From NCBI RefSeq assembly GCF_016654115.1, contig NZ_JAEQAZ010000001.1, positions 152,135 to 216,134 of the forward strand: a stretch of DNA of 64,000 nt. Reading direction: 5' to 3'. The stretch's first letter is position 1. Each line of letters starts with the position of its first letter. Below, in pieces: positions 1-9,856 of this stretch. Source of the stretch: Streptomyces sp. MBT53. Lineage in GTDB: Bacteria; Actinomycetota; Actinomycetes; Streptomycetales; Streptomycetaceae. The position numbers and the translations under genes were made by a program. The notes under the pieces were generated by a model. It searched no databases. It was not told the origin of the DNA and saw nothing but the letters and a program-made list of their open reading frames with translations.

Positions 1-297
1 CAGACAGAACACCCCTGCGGGCAGCGTTGTTTCGACGACATCGCCGGGTGCCAGGTGGTCGTGCATCCAGTTGGACACCAGACCCCCCGGAACCCGCTTC
101 ACCGTCGTCATCAACTCGGCGTCCGTCTCCGGCGAACTGGACATCGAGTAACTGCGCAGCGTGCCGCAGGCCTTGATCGTGACGAACTGGCCCGCCCGGT
201 ACGGGAAGGGCGCGTCGAGTACGTACGTCCGGGTGTCGGGCGTCTCCTGGATGATCCGGGTGATCCGGACCGGGTGGAACCCGTGGTCTCGTCCCAT
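1..297 (-). CDS. KshB-like ferredoxin-NAD(P)H reductase of a Rieske oxygenase, N-terminal part
   Basis: Ninety-nine codons from ATG at 297, still open at the window edge, so the C-terminal NAD-binding and 2Fe-2S ferredoxin domains lie outside. What is visible is the FAD-binding beta-barrel of the ferredoxin reductase superfamily: YRAGQFVTI at about residues 33-41, the flavin motif RSYSMSS at 48-54, and the stretch TVKRVPGGLVSNWMHDHL typical of KshB, HmpF and PaaE-type reductases that feed electrons to an oxygenase. In steroid degraders KshB works with the Rieske protein KshA. A matching oxygenase would be expected just left of the window. It is divergent from the CoA ligase at 362 and shares the palindromic operator at 324-338. 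Family confident; the oxygenase partner is inferred. Confidence 0.85.
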   Translation of the reverse strand, partial: MGRDHGFHPVRITRIIQETPDTRTYVLDAPFPYRAGQFVTIKACGTLRSYSMSSSPETDAELMTTVKRVPGGLVSNWMHDHLAPGDVVETTLPAGVFCL

Positions 298-323
298 GTA
301 TGGAATTTACCTTCTCGCTCTGA

Positions 324-338
324 GAGAGTGCAATTCTC
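324..338. promoter_or_regulatory. Palindromic operator, site 1 (GAGAGT-GCA-ATTCTC)
   Basis: Inverted repeat with 6-bp arms and 3-bp spacer, one mismatch from the perfect GAGAAT-N3-ATTCTC found at 1899, 11724, 18351 and 37740. It sits between divergent starts at 297 and 362 and so probably controls both. Sites 1 and 4 also share extra flanking bases (TCTGAGAGA before the core). Confidence 0.7.
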
Positions 339-361
339 AATGACGAGAGGAAGTTCCTGTC

Positions 362-1898
<1,537 letters not shown>

Positions 1899-1900
<2 letters not shown>

Positions 1901-1913
1901 GAATATGATTCTC
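1899..1913. promoter_or_regulatory. Palindromic operator, site 2 (GAGAAT-ATG-ATTCTC)
   Basis: Perfect 6-bp inverted repeat with 3-bp spacer. Its first two bases belong to the stop codon of the ligase at 362-1900, and it ends 22 bp before the ATG of the amidohydrolase at 1936, marking the start of the second, long plus-strand operon. Confidence 0.8.
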
Positions 1914-1935
1914 GCAATCTGCGAAGGAGGATCTC

Positions 1936-3114
1936 ATGCCATCGCGTGTGCCGCCGTATCCGCTGTTCGACGCGGACAACCACCTGTACGAGACCGAGGA
2001 CGCGCTCACCCGGTACCTGCCCAAGCAGTACGCGAGCGCCATCCAGTACGTGCAGGTGAAGGGGCGTACGAAGATCGCCATCCGCGGTCAGATCAGTGAC
2101 TACATCCCCAACCCCACGTTCGAGGTCGTCGCCCGTCCAGGGGCCTGGGAGGACTACTTCCGCGAGGGCAACCCCGAAGGCAAGTCCCACCGGGAGCTGT
2201 TCGGCGAGCCGATGCGGTCGATCCCCGCGTTCCGCGAACCCGCTCCGCGCCTGGCCCTCATGGACGACCTGGGCATCCAGCAGACCCTGATGTTCCCGAC
2301 CCTCGCCAGCCTGGTCGAGGAACGGATGCGGGACGACCCGGAGCTGATCCACGTCGTCGTGCACGCCCTCAACCAATGGCTGCACGAGACCTGGCAGTTC
2401 AACTACAAGAACCGCATCTTCACCACCCCGGTGATCAGCCTGCCGATCCTGGACAAGGCGATCGCCGAACTGGAGTGGTGCCTGGAGCGCGGAGCGCGGG
2501 CGATCCTCGTCCGGCCCGCACCCGTCCCCGGCTACGGCGGCTCGCGGTCCTTCGCGCTGCCGGAGTTCGACCCGTTCTGGAAGCGCGTCGAGGAGGCGGG
2601 CGTACTGGTCGCCATGCACTCCTCCGACAGCGGCTACTCGCGCTACTCCAGCGACTGGGAGGGCAAGAGCCAGGAGATGACGCCCTTCCAGGCGCAGGTC
2701 TTCCGGATGATGTCCGAGTGGCGCCCGGTCACCGACGCGGTCGCGTCCTGGGTCTGCCACGGAGCCCTGTTCCGCTTCCCGGAACTCAAGGTCTCGGTCA
2801 TCGAGAACGGCTCCTCGTGGCTGCTGCCGCTGCTCGACCAGCTCGCCAGCACCTACAAGAAGCAGCCCAAGGGCTTCCTGGGCGATCCGGTCGAAGAGGT
2901 CAGGAACCGTATCCACATCAGCCCGTTCTGGGAGGAGGACATGGCCGCCCTCTCCGAGGTCGTCGGCGTCGAGCGCGTCCTGTTCGGCTCCGACTACCCC
3001 CACCCCGAGGGACTGGCCGACCCGGTCTCCTACATCGACGCCATCCAGGGCATGAAACAGGTCGACCAGGCCAAGATCATGGGCGGCAACCTCGCCCGCC
3101 TGATCGGCGTATGA
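1936..3114 (+). CDS. Amidohydrolase-2 (COG2159, ACMSD-like) family metal-dependent hydrolase
   Basis: A 392-residue TIM-barrel hydrolase of the ACMSD-like amidohydrolase group. Near the N-terminus DADNHLYE holds the D-x-D-x-H metal site, MHSSDSGY in the middle supplies another histidine, and FGSDYPHPEG near the end gives the conserved metal-binding aspartate. Members are decarboxylases or C-C/C-N hydrolases. In actinobacterial CoA-type degradation clusters they recur without assigned reactions; opening a beta-dicarbonyl ring intermediate or decarboxylation are both possible. ATG at 1936 follows GAAGGAGG. Its stop overlaps the next ligase start by 4 bp, so it is the first gene of the mutase operon. 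A second paralogue lies at 22683-23978. Confidence 0.85.
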   Translation: MPSRVPPYPLFDADNHLYETEDALTRYLPKQYASAIQYVQVKGRTKIAIRGQISDYIPNPTFEVVARPGAWEDYFREGNPEGKSHRELFGEPMRSIPAFREPAPRLALMDDLGIQQTLMFPTLASLVEERMRDDPELIHVVVHALNQWLHETWQFNYKNRIFTTPVISLPILDKAIAELEWCLERGARAILVRPAPVPGYGGSRSFALPEFDPFWKRVEEAGVLVAMHSSDSGYSRYSSDWEGKSQEMTPFQAQVFRMMSEWRPVTDAVASWVCHGALFRFPELKVSVIENGSSWLLPLLDQLASTYKKQPKGFLGDPVEEVRNRIHISPFWEEDMAALSEVVGVERVLFGSDYPHPEGLADPVSYIDAIQGMKQVDQAKIMGGNLARLIGV

Positions 3115-4538
3115 CCTGGGAGAGCATCCCGCAGATGGTGCTGAGCGCGGCCGACCGCTTCGGTGACGCCGAAGCCGTGGTGGACGGCCCGCTCCGCCTC
3201 ACGTTCACCGAGCTGGTCGATCGGGTGCGTGTGGCTGCGGGAGCGTTCGCGTCGGCCGGGGTGGAGCAGGGCGACCGGGTCGCGATCTGGGCGCCCAACT
3301 CCGCCGAGTGGATCGTCGCCGCCTTCGGTCTCATGACCGCGGGCGGTGTGGTCGTGCCCGTCAACACCCGCTTCAAGGCGGACGAGGCGCACGACATCAT
3401 CGTCCGCAGCGGGGCGAAGGCCGTTCTCGTCCAGGAGGGCTTCCTCGGCCTGGACTTCAAGGCACCGCCCGGTGTGCCGGTCATCGACCTCAAGTCCGGC
3501 TTCCTGGCGAGCGGTTCACCCTTCGAGCGGAAGGTGACCGGCGACCAGGTCAGCGACATCGTCTTCACCTCCGGCACCACCGGCCGGCCCAAGGGCGTCC
3601 TGATGACCCACGCCCAGACGCTCCGCCTGTACGCGGAATGGTGCGACCTGGCCGGGGTCAGGGAGGGCGACCGCTATCTGATCGTCAACCCGTTCTTCCA
3701 CATCTTCGGCTTCAAGGCGGGCATGGTCGCCTCGCTCATCCGCGGCATGACCATCCTCCCTGTGCCCGTCTTCGACGTGGACCACGTCCTCGACCTGGTC
3801 GAGCGCGAGAAGGTGACGGTCCTGCCCGGCCCGCCCACGCTCTACCACTCCCTGCTCACCGACCGCGGCTCAAGGGACCTGTCCTCACTGCGAGTTGCGG
3901 TCACCGGAGCAGCCGACATCCCCGTCGAACTGATCCGCCGGGTGATGACCGAACTCCCCTTCACCTCGATCATGACCGGCTACGGCCTGACCGAGGCGGG
4001 CACCGCCACCGCCACCCGCCCCGGCGACTCCTTCGAGGACATCGCCACCACCGTGGGCACTGCGTGCGACGGCGTCGAGATCCACATCGCCGACGACGGC
4101 GAGGTGTTGGTCCGCGGCTACAGCGTCATGCGCGGCTACTTCAACGACCCCGAGGCGACCGCCGAAGCCATCGACGAGGACGGCTGGTTGCACACCGGGG
4201 ACCTCGGCACGCTCGACGAGCGCGGCTATCTGAGGATCGTCGGCCGCAAGAAGGACATGTTCATCGTCGGCGGCTTCAACGCCTACCCGGCCGAGATCGA
4301 GGGCTTCCTGATGGAACACCCGGCGGTCGCCCAGGCCGCCGTGATCGGCGTCCCCGACGAACGGATGGGACAGGTCGGCAAGGCCTTCGTCGTCCTCCGA
4401 CAGCCGCTGACCGCCGACGAGTTGATCGAGTGGAGCCGGCGCCGGATGGCCGGGTTCAAGGTGCCCCGGTCGGTGGAGTTCCTGACGGAACTGCCGCTGA
4501 ACGCCACAGGAAAGGTGATGAAGGACCTCCTGCGATGA
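3111..4538 (+). CDS. FadD3-like acyl-CoA ligase, ligase 2
   Basis: 475 residues starting at the ATG that overlaps the previous stop (ATGA). ANL-superfamily signatures: TSGTTGRPKGVLMTH near residue 155, the hinge region DGWLHTGDLG, and GGFNAYPAEIE followed by the C-terminal NATGKVMK lysine motif. The GFNAYPAEIE segment and overall length place it near FadD3, which activates the HIP acid made from sterol C/D rings. It is a paralogue of the ligase at 33176-34759. Being translationally coupled to an amidohydrolase upstream and the mutase downstream, it probably makes or recycles an acyl-CoA for the same route. The exact acid is not determined. Confidence 0.88.
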   Translation: MTWESIPQMVLSAADRFGDAEAVVDGPLRLTFTELVDRVRVAAGAFASAGVEQGDRVAIWAPNSAEWIVAAFGLMTAGGVVVPVNTRFKADEAHDIIVRSGAKAVLVQEGFLGLDFKAPPGVPVIDLKSGFLASGSPFERKVTGDQVSDIVFTSGTTGRPKGVLMTHAQTLRLYAEWCDLAGVREGDRYLIVNPFFHIFGFKAGMVASLIRGMTILPVPVFDVDHVLDLVEREKVTVLPGPPTLYHSLLTDRGSRDLSSLRVAVTGAADIPVELIRRVMTELPFTSIMTGYGLTEAGTATATRPGDSFEDIATTVGTACDGVEIHIADDGEVLVRGYSVMRGYFNDPEATAEAIDEDGWLHTGDLGTLDERGYLRIVGRKKDMFIVGGFNAYPAEIEGFLMEHPAVAQAAVIGVPDERMGQVGKAFVVLRQPLTADELIEWSRRRMAGFKVPRSVEFLTELPLNATGKVMKDLLR

Positions 4539-6136
4539 CGCCTCCCACACCGCCCCAGGGCGACGAACCCGTCCGGACCGCGTCCGGCCTGCCCCTCAAA
4601 CCGGTCTACGGCCCCGACGACGTCAAGGCCGAACCGCCCGCGCCCGGCAACTTCCCCTTCACGCGCGGCAATTACGCCACCGGCTACCGGGGACGGCTGT
4701 GGACACTGCGCCAGTACTCCGGCTTCGGCACCGCCGAATCGTCGAACCGCCGCTACCACTACCTCCTCCAACAGGGCGGCACCGGACTCTCGGTGGCGCT
4801 CGACCTGCCCACCCAGTGCGGCTACGACTCCGACGACCCCGAAGTCGGCGAGGAGGTGGGCCGGGTCGGCGTCGCCGTCGACACGCTCGCCGACGCCGAA
4901 GTCCTCTTCGAGGGCATCCCGTTGGACAGGATCAGCACCAGCTTCACCATCAACGGCACCGCCGCGATCCTGCTCGCCTTCTACGTCGCCGCCGCCGAAC
5001 GGGCGGGCGTGCCCCGGGCGAAACTCACCGGGACGATCCAGAACGACATCCTCAAGGAGTACGCGTCCAGGGGCACTTGGATCTGGCCGGCCGAGCCGTC
5101 CCTCCGGCTCATCGCCGACACCATCGAGTTCTGCGCCGCCGAAGTGCCGCGCTTCAACGCCATCTCGGTCGCCGGCTCGCACTTCCGCGACGCCGGCGCC
5201 AACGCCGTACAGGAAATGGCGTTCACCCTCGCGGACGGGGTCACCTACTGCGACACGGTGCTCGCCCGGGGCCGTATGACGATCGATCAGTTCGCCCCGC
5301 AGGTCTCCTTCTTCTTCTACACACATGGCGACTTCTTCGAGGAGATCGCCAAGTACCGTGCCGGACGCAGGCGTTGGGCGACCATCGTGCGCGAGCGGTA
5401 CGGCGCGGACAGCGACAAGGCGGCCATGTTCCGCTTCGGCTGCGTCGCCGGAGGGGCCTCGCTCTACGCACCCCAGGCCCAGAACAACACGGTCCGCGTG
5501 GCCTACGAGGCACTCGCCTCGGTCCTCGGCGGGGTCCAGTCCATGTTCACGGCCGCCTGGGACGAACCGTTCGCCCTGCCCAGCGAGGAGTCGGCGACGC
5601 TCGCGCTGCGCACGCAGCAGATCCTCGCCCACGAGACGGGCGTTGCCAGGGTCGCGGACCCGCTCGGCGGCTCGTACTTCGTGGAGGCGCTCACCGACGC
5701 CACCGAGGAACGCATCGTCGAGATCATGGAGGATCTGGAGCGCTACGGCGGCATGGTCCGGGCCATCGAGGACGGCTATCTGCAGACCCTCATCGCCGAC
5801 GAGGCCTACCAGCTGCACCGCGAGGTGGAGGCCGGCACCCGTCCTGTCGTCGGAGTCAACCGTTTCGTCTCCGACGAGCCGCCGCCCGACCTCGCCACGT
5901 ACGAACTGGACGCGGAGGGCCGTGACCGGCAGCTGAAACGGCTCGCCGACGTCAAGGCCACCCGAGACGCAGCACTCGTACGGCAACGCCTCGCCGAACT
6001 GGCCCGCGCCGCGGAAGGTACCGACAACCTCATGCCCATCCTGGTCGACTGCGCCAACGCCTACTGCACGGTCGGCGAGATGGTGGCCGCGCTCAAGGCG
6101 GTCTGGGGCGAGTTCCAGCAGCCGGTGGTGTTCTGA
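4535..6136 (+). CDS. Cobalamin-dependent acyl-CoA mutase, large (catalytic) subunit, divergent
   Basis: 533 residues, the size of IcmA/HcmA-type large subunits that lack the B12 domain. Recognisable family sequence: FPFTRGNY, RQYSGFGTAESSN, TIQNDILKEY, DPLGGSYFVE and the terminal WGEFQQPVVF. By alignment from memory to methylmalonyl-CoA mutase, Tyr89 (here Y61), Gln197 (Q169), Arg207 (R179) and His244 (H216) are kept, so a carboxylate-binding Tyr/Arg pair is present. Unusually, Tyr243 is S215, Arg283 is Q256, His328/Gln330 of the HxQ motif are G302/V304, and Asn366 of QSLHTN is A340. These replaced residues line the substrate and adenosyl cavity, so this is not a plain methylmalonyl-, isobutyryl- or 2-hydroxyisobutyryl-CoA mutase. 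ATGA coupling to ligase 2 and TGATG coupling to the small subunit support one operon. No MeaB/IcmF chaperone is in the window. Confidence 0.88.
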   Translation: MTPPTPPQGDEPVRTASGLPLKPVYGPDDVKAEPPAPGNFPFTRGNYATGYRGRLWTLRQYSGFGTAESSNRRYHYLLQQGGTGLSVALDLPTQCGYDSDDPEVGEEVGRVGVAVDTLADAEVLFEGIPLDRISTSFTINGTAAILLAFYVAAAERAGVPRAKLTGTIQNDILKEYASRGTWIWPAEPSLRLIADTIEFCAAEVPRFNAISVAGSHFRDAGANAVQEMAFTLADGVTYCDTVLARGRMTIDQFAPQVSFFFYTHGDFFEEIAKYRAGRRRWATIVRERYGADSDKAAMFRFGCVAGGASLYAPQAQNNTVRVAYEALASVLGGVQSMFTAAWDEPFALPSEESATLALRTQQILAHETGVARVADPLGGSYFVEALTDATEERIVEIMEDLERYGGMVRAIEDGYLQTLIADEAYQLHREVEAGTRPVVGVNRFVSDEPPPDLATYELDAEGRDRQLKRLADVKATRDAALVRQRLAELARAAEGTDNLMPILVDCANAYCTVGEMVAALKAVWGEFQQPVVF

Positions 6137-6534
6137 TGAACTCCCGTGTACTGGTGGCCAAACCGGGGCTCGACGGACACGACCGCGGAGCCAAGATCGT
6201 CGCGCGGACCCTGCGCGACGCGGGCTTCGAAGTCATCTTCACCGGGATCCGGCAGCGCGTCGACGACATCGTGGCCGTCGCCGTCCAGGAGGACGTCGCC
6301 GTCGTCGGACTCAGCATTCTCTCCGGCGCACATCTCGCTCTCACCACCCGCGTGATCGAGGCGCTGCGCGCCACGGGCGCCGAGGACATCGCCGTCGTGG
6401 TGGGCGGCACCATCCCGCCCGCCGACGTACCGAAACTGCTCTCGGCCGGAGCCGCCGCGGTCTTCCCCACGGGCACACCGCTCGACGCCCTCGTCACCGA
6501 GATGCGCGCCCTGACATCCGTCACCTCGCCATGA
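6136..6534 (+). CDS. Cobalamin-dependent acyl-CoA mutase, small B12-binding subunit
   Basis: 132 residues with the complete B12-binding fold: GLDGHDRGAK at 11-20 contains the D-x-H-x-x-G motif whose histidine (H15) becomes the lower axial ligand of cobalt, followed by GLSILSGAH (S-x-L) and VVGGTIPPAD (GG). Its length matches IcmB/HcmB. The start codon shares its A with the stop of the large subunit (TGATG), indicating translational coupling and a 1:1 complex. The B12 subunit looks canonical, which makes the unusual cavity of the large subunit more likely to reflect a changed substrate than decay. Confidence 0.93.
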   Translation: MNSRVLVAKPGLDGHDRGAKIVARTLRDAGFEVIFTGIRQRVDDIVAVAVQEDVAVVGLSILSGAHLALTTRVIEALRATGAEDIAVVVGGTIPPADVPKLLSAGAAAVFPTGTPLDALVTEMRALTSVTSP

Positions 6535-6565
6535 CCCGGCGGCAACCCGAAAACCTGGAGGCAGC

Positions 6566-7522
6566 GTGCGCATCGGAGTGATGATCGGGCCCGAGCGCGG
6601 GGACTCGGTCCGCAAGGTCACGCGCATGATCGACGACGTGAAATGGGCCGAGAAGGCGGGTTTCGACACCGTGTGGGTGCCGCAGATCCCGACCGACTTC
6701 GACGCCCTCACCGCGATCGCGCTCATGGGCGCGCGCACCGAGCGGATCGAACTGGGCACCGCAGTCGTGCCGTTGCAGGCCCAGCACCCCATCGCCCTTG
6801 CCCGGCAGGCGATTTCGGCCCAGGCAGCGGCAGGAGGACGGCTCGCTCTCGGCCTCGGGCCGTCCCACCACTGGATCGTCCAGGACATGCTCGGACTGCC
6901 GTACGAGAAACCGGCCGCGCTCACCCGTGACTACCTGGACGTCCTGGACGCCGCGTTCGGCGGAACGGACATGGTCGACGTCGAGAACGACACCTTCACC
7001 GTCCACAACCCGCTCACCCTCGCCCCCGTCTCGCGGCTGCCGGTCCTGCTCGCGGCCCTCGGCCCGGTCATGCTGCGCATCGCCGGGGAACGGGCCGACG
7101 GGACCGTGCTGTGGATGGCCGACGAACGCGCGGTCGCCGAACACGTCGTGCCCCGCATCACCAAGGCCGCCGAGAGCGCCGGACGGCCGGCGCCCCGGAT
7201 CGTCGCGGGCATCCCGGTCTGCCTGTGCAGCCCCGACCGCGTCGACGAGGCCCGCGAGCGCGCCAACCGCATCCTCGGCGAGGCCGAGATCTCGCCCAAC
7301 TACCAGCGCCTGCTGGACTACGGCGACGCCCGCGACGTCGGCGACCTGTGCGCGGCCGGCGACGAGAACGCCATCGCCGCCCGCTTCCAGCGGTTCGCGG
7401 ACGCGGGGGTGACCGACCTGTCCGTACGACTGCTGCCCATCGGCGACAACCGCGACGAACTCGTCGCCTCCAAGTACCGCACCCGCGACATGCTCGCCAG
7501 CCTCGCCGCGGACCTGCGATGA
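6566..7522 (+). CDS. LLM-class (F420-dependent type) oxidoreductase
   Basis: 318 residues of the luciferase-like TIM-barrel family. The N-terminus MRIGVMIGPERGDS, the WAEKAGFDTVWVPQ segment and ELGTAVVPLQAQHP are typical of actinobacterial F420-dependent LLM enzymes that reduce or oxidise C=C, C-OH or ketone groups. GTG at 6566 follows GGAGG. Its end overlaps the next gene by ATGA. F420 rather than FMN is inferred from similarity to mycobacterial relatives and is not proven by a single residue. In this operon it would carry out a redox step on a CoA intermediate or its free acid before or after the mutase. Confidence 0.82.
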   Translation: MRIGVMIGPERGDSVRKVTRMIDDVKWAEKAGFDTVWVPQIPTDFDALTAIALMGARTERIELGTAVVPLQAQHPIALARQAISAQAAAGGRLALGLGPSHHWIVQDMLGLPYEKPAALTRDYLDVLDAAFGGTDMVDVENDTFTVHNPLTLAPVSRLPVLLAALGPVMLRIAGERADGTVLWMADERAVAEHVVPRITKAAESAGRPAPRIVAGIPVCLCSPDRVDEARERANRILGEAEISPNYQRLLDYGDARDVGDLCAAGDENAIAARFQRFADAGVTDLSVRLLPIGDNRDELVASKYRTRDMLASLAADLR

Positions 7523-8577
7523 CCGCCGGACCGCTGTACGGCATCCGCGTCCTGGAGGTCGGCCACATGCTGGCGGGCCCCTACGCCACGATGATGCTCG
7601 CCGACCTCGGCGCCGAGGTCACCAAGATCGAGCCGCCCGGCGGGGACATCTCGCGCCAGGTGAGCGACGCCTACTTCGCCAGCCTCAACCGCGGCAAGCG
7701 CAGCGTCCGCCTCGACCTCACGACCGCCGAGGGACAGGCCGGACTCGGTGAACTCGTCGCCGACGCCCACGCGTTGCTCGTCAACCTCAAACCGTCGGCG
7801 ATCCACCGGCTGGGGCTGACCTACGACGTACTGCGGAAGTGGAACGAGCGGATCGTGTGCGTCGCACTCACCGGATACGGGCTCGCGGCGGGCGACGAAC
7901 CCGCCTTCGACTACGTGGTCCAGGCGGCCACCGGCGTCGCCGCCCTCACCGGCGACCCGGACGGTCCGCCGACCCTCCCCGGCTACTCCTCCGCCGACAA
8001 CTCATCAGGCCTTACGGCCGCGTTGGGACTCCTCGCCCACATCGTCTCCGGGCGCGGCGGCCAAGTGGAGGTGTCCCTGCGGGATGTGATGCTGTCTCAG
8101 CTCAACTACCGCGCCTCCGCCTACCTCAACGAGGGCGCCGAACCACGCCGACTGCCGCTCGGGGCGCACTCCTTCTACGTACCGGCCCAGCTCTTCCCCA
8201 CGGCCGAGGGCTACTTGGCGCTCTTCATCACCCACGACGGCTTCTGGAAGTCCTTCGCCGCCGAGGCCGGACTCCAGGGTTTTCCCACCATGGCGGAACG
8301 GGCGGAGCGCCGGGAGGAAGTACTCGCCGCCGTCACGGACGCCCTGGCCGGCGACACGGCCGCGTCCTGGGAGGCGCGACTGCGTCCGCTCGGGGTGCCG
8401 GCCGCCGCCGTACGGACGCTGCCGCAGGCGCTCGCAGCCACGCCGGAGGCCGTGGTGACGGCCGGGGACTTCCGATTGGTCCGCAGTCCTGTCCGGGTCG
8501 CCGGGTACGAGCCCGACTACGGGCCGCCGCCCCGCCTCGGCGAGCACGACGTTTCCGAGGCGGTGGTGGAGTCATGA
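7519..8577 (+). CDS. Class III (CaiB/BaiF) CoA-transferase 1
   Basis: 352 residues. It has the opening GIRVLEVGHMLAGPYATMMLADLGAEVTKIEPP segment (positions about 8-40), NRGKRSVRLDL, and the segment SSADNSSGLTAALG where the aspartate aligns with the catalytic Asp of formyl-CoA transferase that forms the aspartyl-CoA anhydride. Enzymes of this family move CoA between acids and some act as racemases. It is somewhat shorter than the usual 380-400. It overlaps its neighbours by 4 bp on both sides. In the operon it could load CoA on a degradation intermediate in exchange for a product acyl-CoA; donor and acceptor are unknown. Confidence 0.87.
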   Translation: MTAGPLYGIRVLEVGHMLAGPYATMMLADLGAEVTKIEPPGGDISRQVSDAYFASLNRGKRSVRLDLTTAEGQAGLGELVADAHALLVNLKPSAIHRLGLTYDVLRKWNERIVCVALTGYGLAAGDEPAFDYVVQAATGVAALTGDPDGPPTLPGYSSADNSSGLTAALGLLAHIVSGRGGQVEVSLRDVMLSQLNYRASAYLNEGAEPRRLPLGAHSFYVPAQLFPTAEGYLALFITHDGFWKSFAAEAGLQGFPTMAERAERREEVLAAVTDALAGDTAASWEARLRPLGVPAAAVRTLPQALAATPEAVVTAGDFRLVRSPVRVAGYEPDYGPPPRLGEHDVSEAVVES

Positions 8578-9029
8578 GGGCCGAGGATCAATTTCATCTC
8601 GGGCTTGTCGTCGAGGACTTCGAAGCGACCCTGGCCGAGTTCTCGGATGCCTTCGGGTACGAGTGGTGCGCCGAGATCGGGGGAGCGGTTCCGCTGGCGC
8701 TGCCGACCGGAGACGCTGTTCTCGACATCAGCTGCGCCTACTCCCGGACACTCCCCCGACTGGAGATCATCCGACGGGTGCCGGGCACCTTGTGGGAGCC
8801 GGTGGCCGGTGGGGGAGTGCACCACGTCGGCTACTGGTCCGACGACGTCGCCGCCGACGCGGCCGAACTCACCGCGCAGGGCTTCGTGACCGAGGCGCGC
8901 CGGGTCGGCTCCGGGGGCGCGCCCTTCGCCTTTCTGCGCGGGCCCAGCGGTCTGCTCGTGGAACTCGTGGACCGGGTGGCGCGGCCGGGCCTGGAGAAGT
9001 ACTGGAGCCACGGAGGAGGGACCGCATGA
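8574..9029 (+). CDS. VOC-superfamily protein, methylmalonyl-CoA-epimerase-like
   Basis: 151 residues forming a two-module glyoxalase/VOC fold: an early histidine (FHLGLVVEDF), LEIIRRV in the middle, GVHHVGYW and the late LLVELVDRV glutamate, arranged as in metal-dependent epimerases and dioxygenases of this fold. Because it is encoded in the same operon as a B12 acyl-CoA mutase, an acyl-CoA epimerase role is plausible: mutases use one stereoisomer at C2 and need an epimerase. I cannot distinguish this from a lyase or isomerase acting elsewhere in the route. Start ATG overlaps the CoA-transferase stop. Confidence 0.75.
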   Translation: MRAEDQFHLGLVVEDFEATLAEFSDAFGYEWCAEIGGAVPLALPTGDAVLDISCAYSRTLPRLEIIRRVPGTLWEPVAGGGVHHVGYWSDDVAADAAELTAQGFVTEARRVGSGGAPFAFLRGPSGLLVELVDRVARPGLEKYWSHGGGTA

Positions 9030-9844
9030 CGACCGTGGGCATCGCGACCGGGGCCGGGCGCGGCATGGGACTGGCCTGCGCACGACGTCTCGCCGACCTC
9101 GTGGACACACTGCTGCTGGTGGACCGCGACGAACCGGCCGTCACCGCCGCCGCGAAGGAACTGTCCGCCGCGGACACGGAGGTGAGGATCGAACCCTTCG
9201 TCCTCGACATCACCGACCCGGCCGGACTCGCCCAACTCGCCTCCCTCACAGCCGAATTGGGCACCCTCAGGGCCGTCTCCCACGCCGCCGGGATCTCGCC
9301 CACCATGGCCGACTGGCGGCGCATCTTCGAGGTCGACCTCGTCGGCACCGCGCGCCTCGCGGAGGCCCTCCGTCCGCTCGCCACCGAGGGAACGGCACTG
9401 GTGTGCTTCGCCTCGATGGCCCCGCTGCTCGGCAACCTGGACGCCGATCCCGCCGTAGCGGCGATCCTCGACGACCCGCTCCAGGACGACTTCCTCGACC
9501 GGCTCCGGGACGCCCTCGGGCCCGCCGTAGAGGACTCCGGGCTCGCCTACGCGTGGGCGAAGCACGGGGTGCACCGGTTCGTGCGACGGGAGGCGGTGCG
9601 GCTGGGGCCGTACGGTGCCCGCGCGTGTTCCGTGTCGCCGGGTGTCATCGACACCCCTCAGGGGCGGCAGGAGGCGGAAGCCCAGCCCGCGATGGCCGCG
9701 CTCGTGGAACGGACACCGCTCGGCCGGACGGGGCGGGCCGAGGATGTCGCGGCGGCGGTGGCGTTCCTGCTGTCGGACGAGGCCGCTTTCGTCTCCGGGA
9801 TCGACCTTCTCGTCGACGGTGGGGTGTGCGCGGCGGTCCGGTGA
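9026..9844 (+). CDS. SDR-family NAD(P)-dependent oxidoreductase 1
   Basis: 272 residues. The dinucleotide motif TGAGRGMG is at residues 8-15, FASMA carries the catalytic serine, and YAWAK gives the Tyr/Lys pair, with the terminal VSGIDLLVDGG substrate-side motif. It carries an insert between serine and tyrosine (about 40 residues) as in 3-alpha-hydroxysteroid dehydrogenase/carbonyl reductase-type SDRs such as HsdA. It is the last gene of the mutase operon, coupled to the VOC gene by a 4-bp overlap. A dehydrogenation of a hydroxyl on a ring or side chain is the likely role. Confidence 0.87.
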   Translation: MTTVGIATGAGRGMGLACARRLADLVDTLLLVDRDEPAVTAAAKELSAADTEVRIEPFVLDITDPAGLAQLASLTAELGTLRAVSHAAGISPTMADWRRIFEVDLVGTARLAEALRPLATEGTALVCFASMAPLLGNLDADPAVAAILDDPLQDDFLDRLRDALGPAVEDSGLAYAWAKHGVHRFVRREAVRLGPYGARACSVSPGVIDTPQGRQEAEAQPAMAALVERTPLGRTGRAEDVAAAVAFLLSDEAAFVSGIDLLVDGGVCAAVR

Positions 9845-9856
9845 CGCCTTGCCGTG

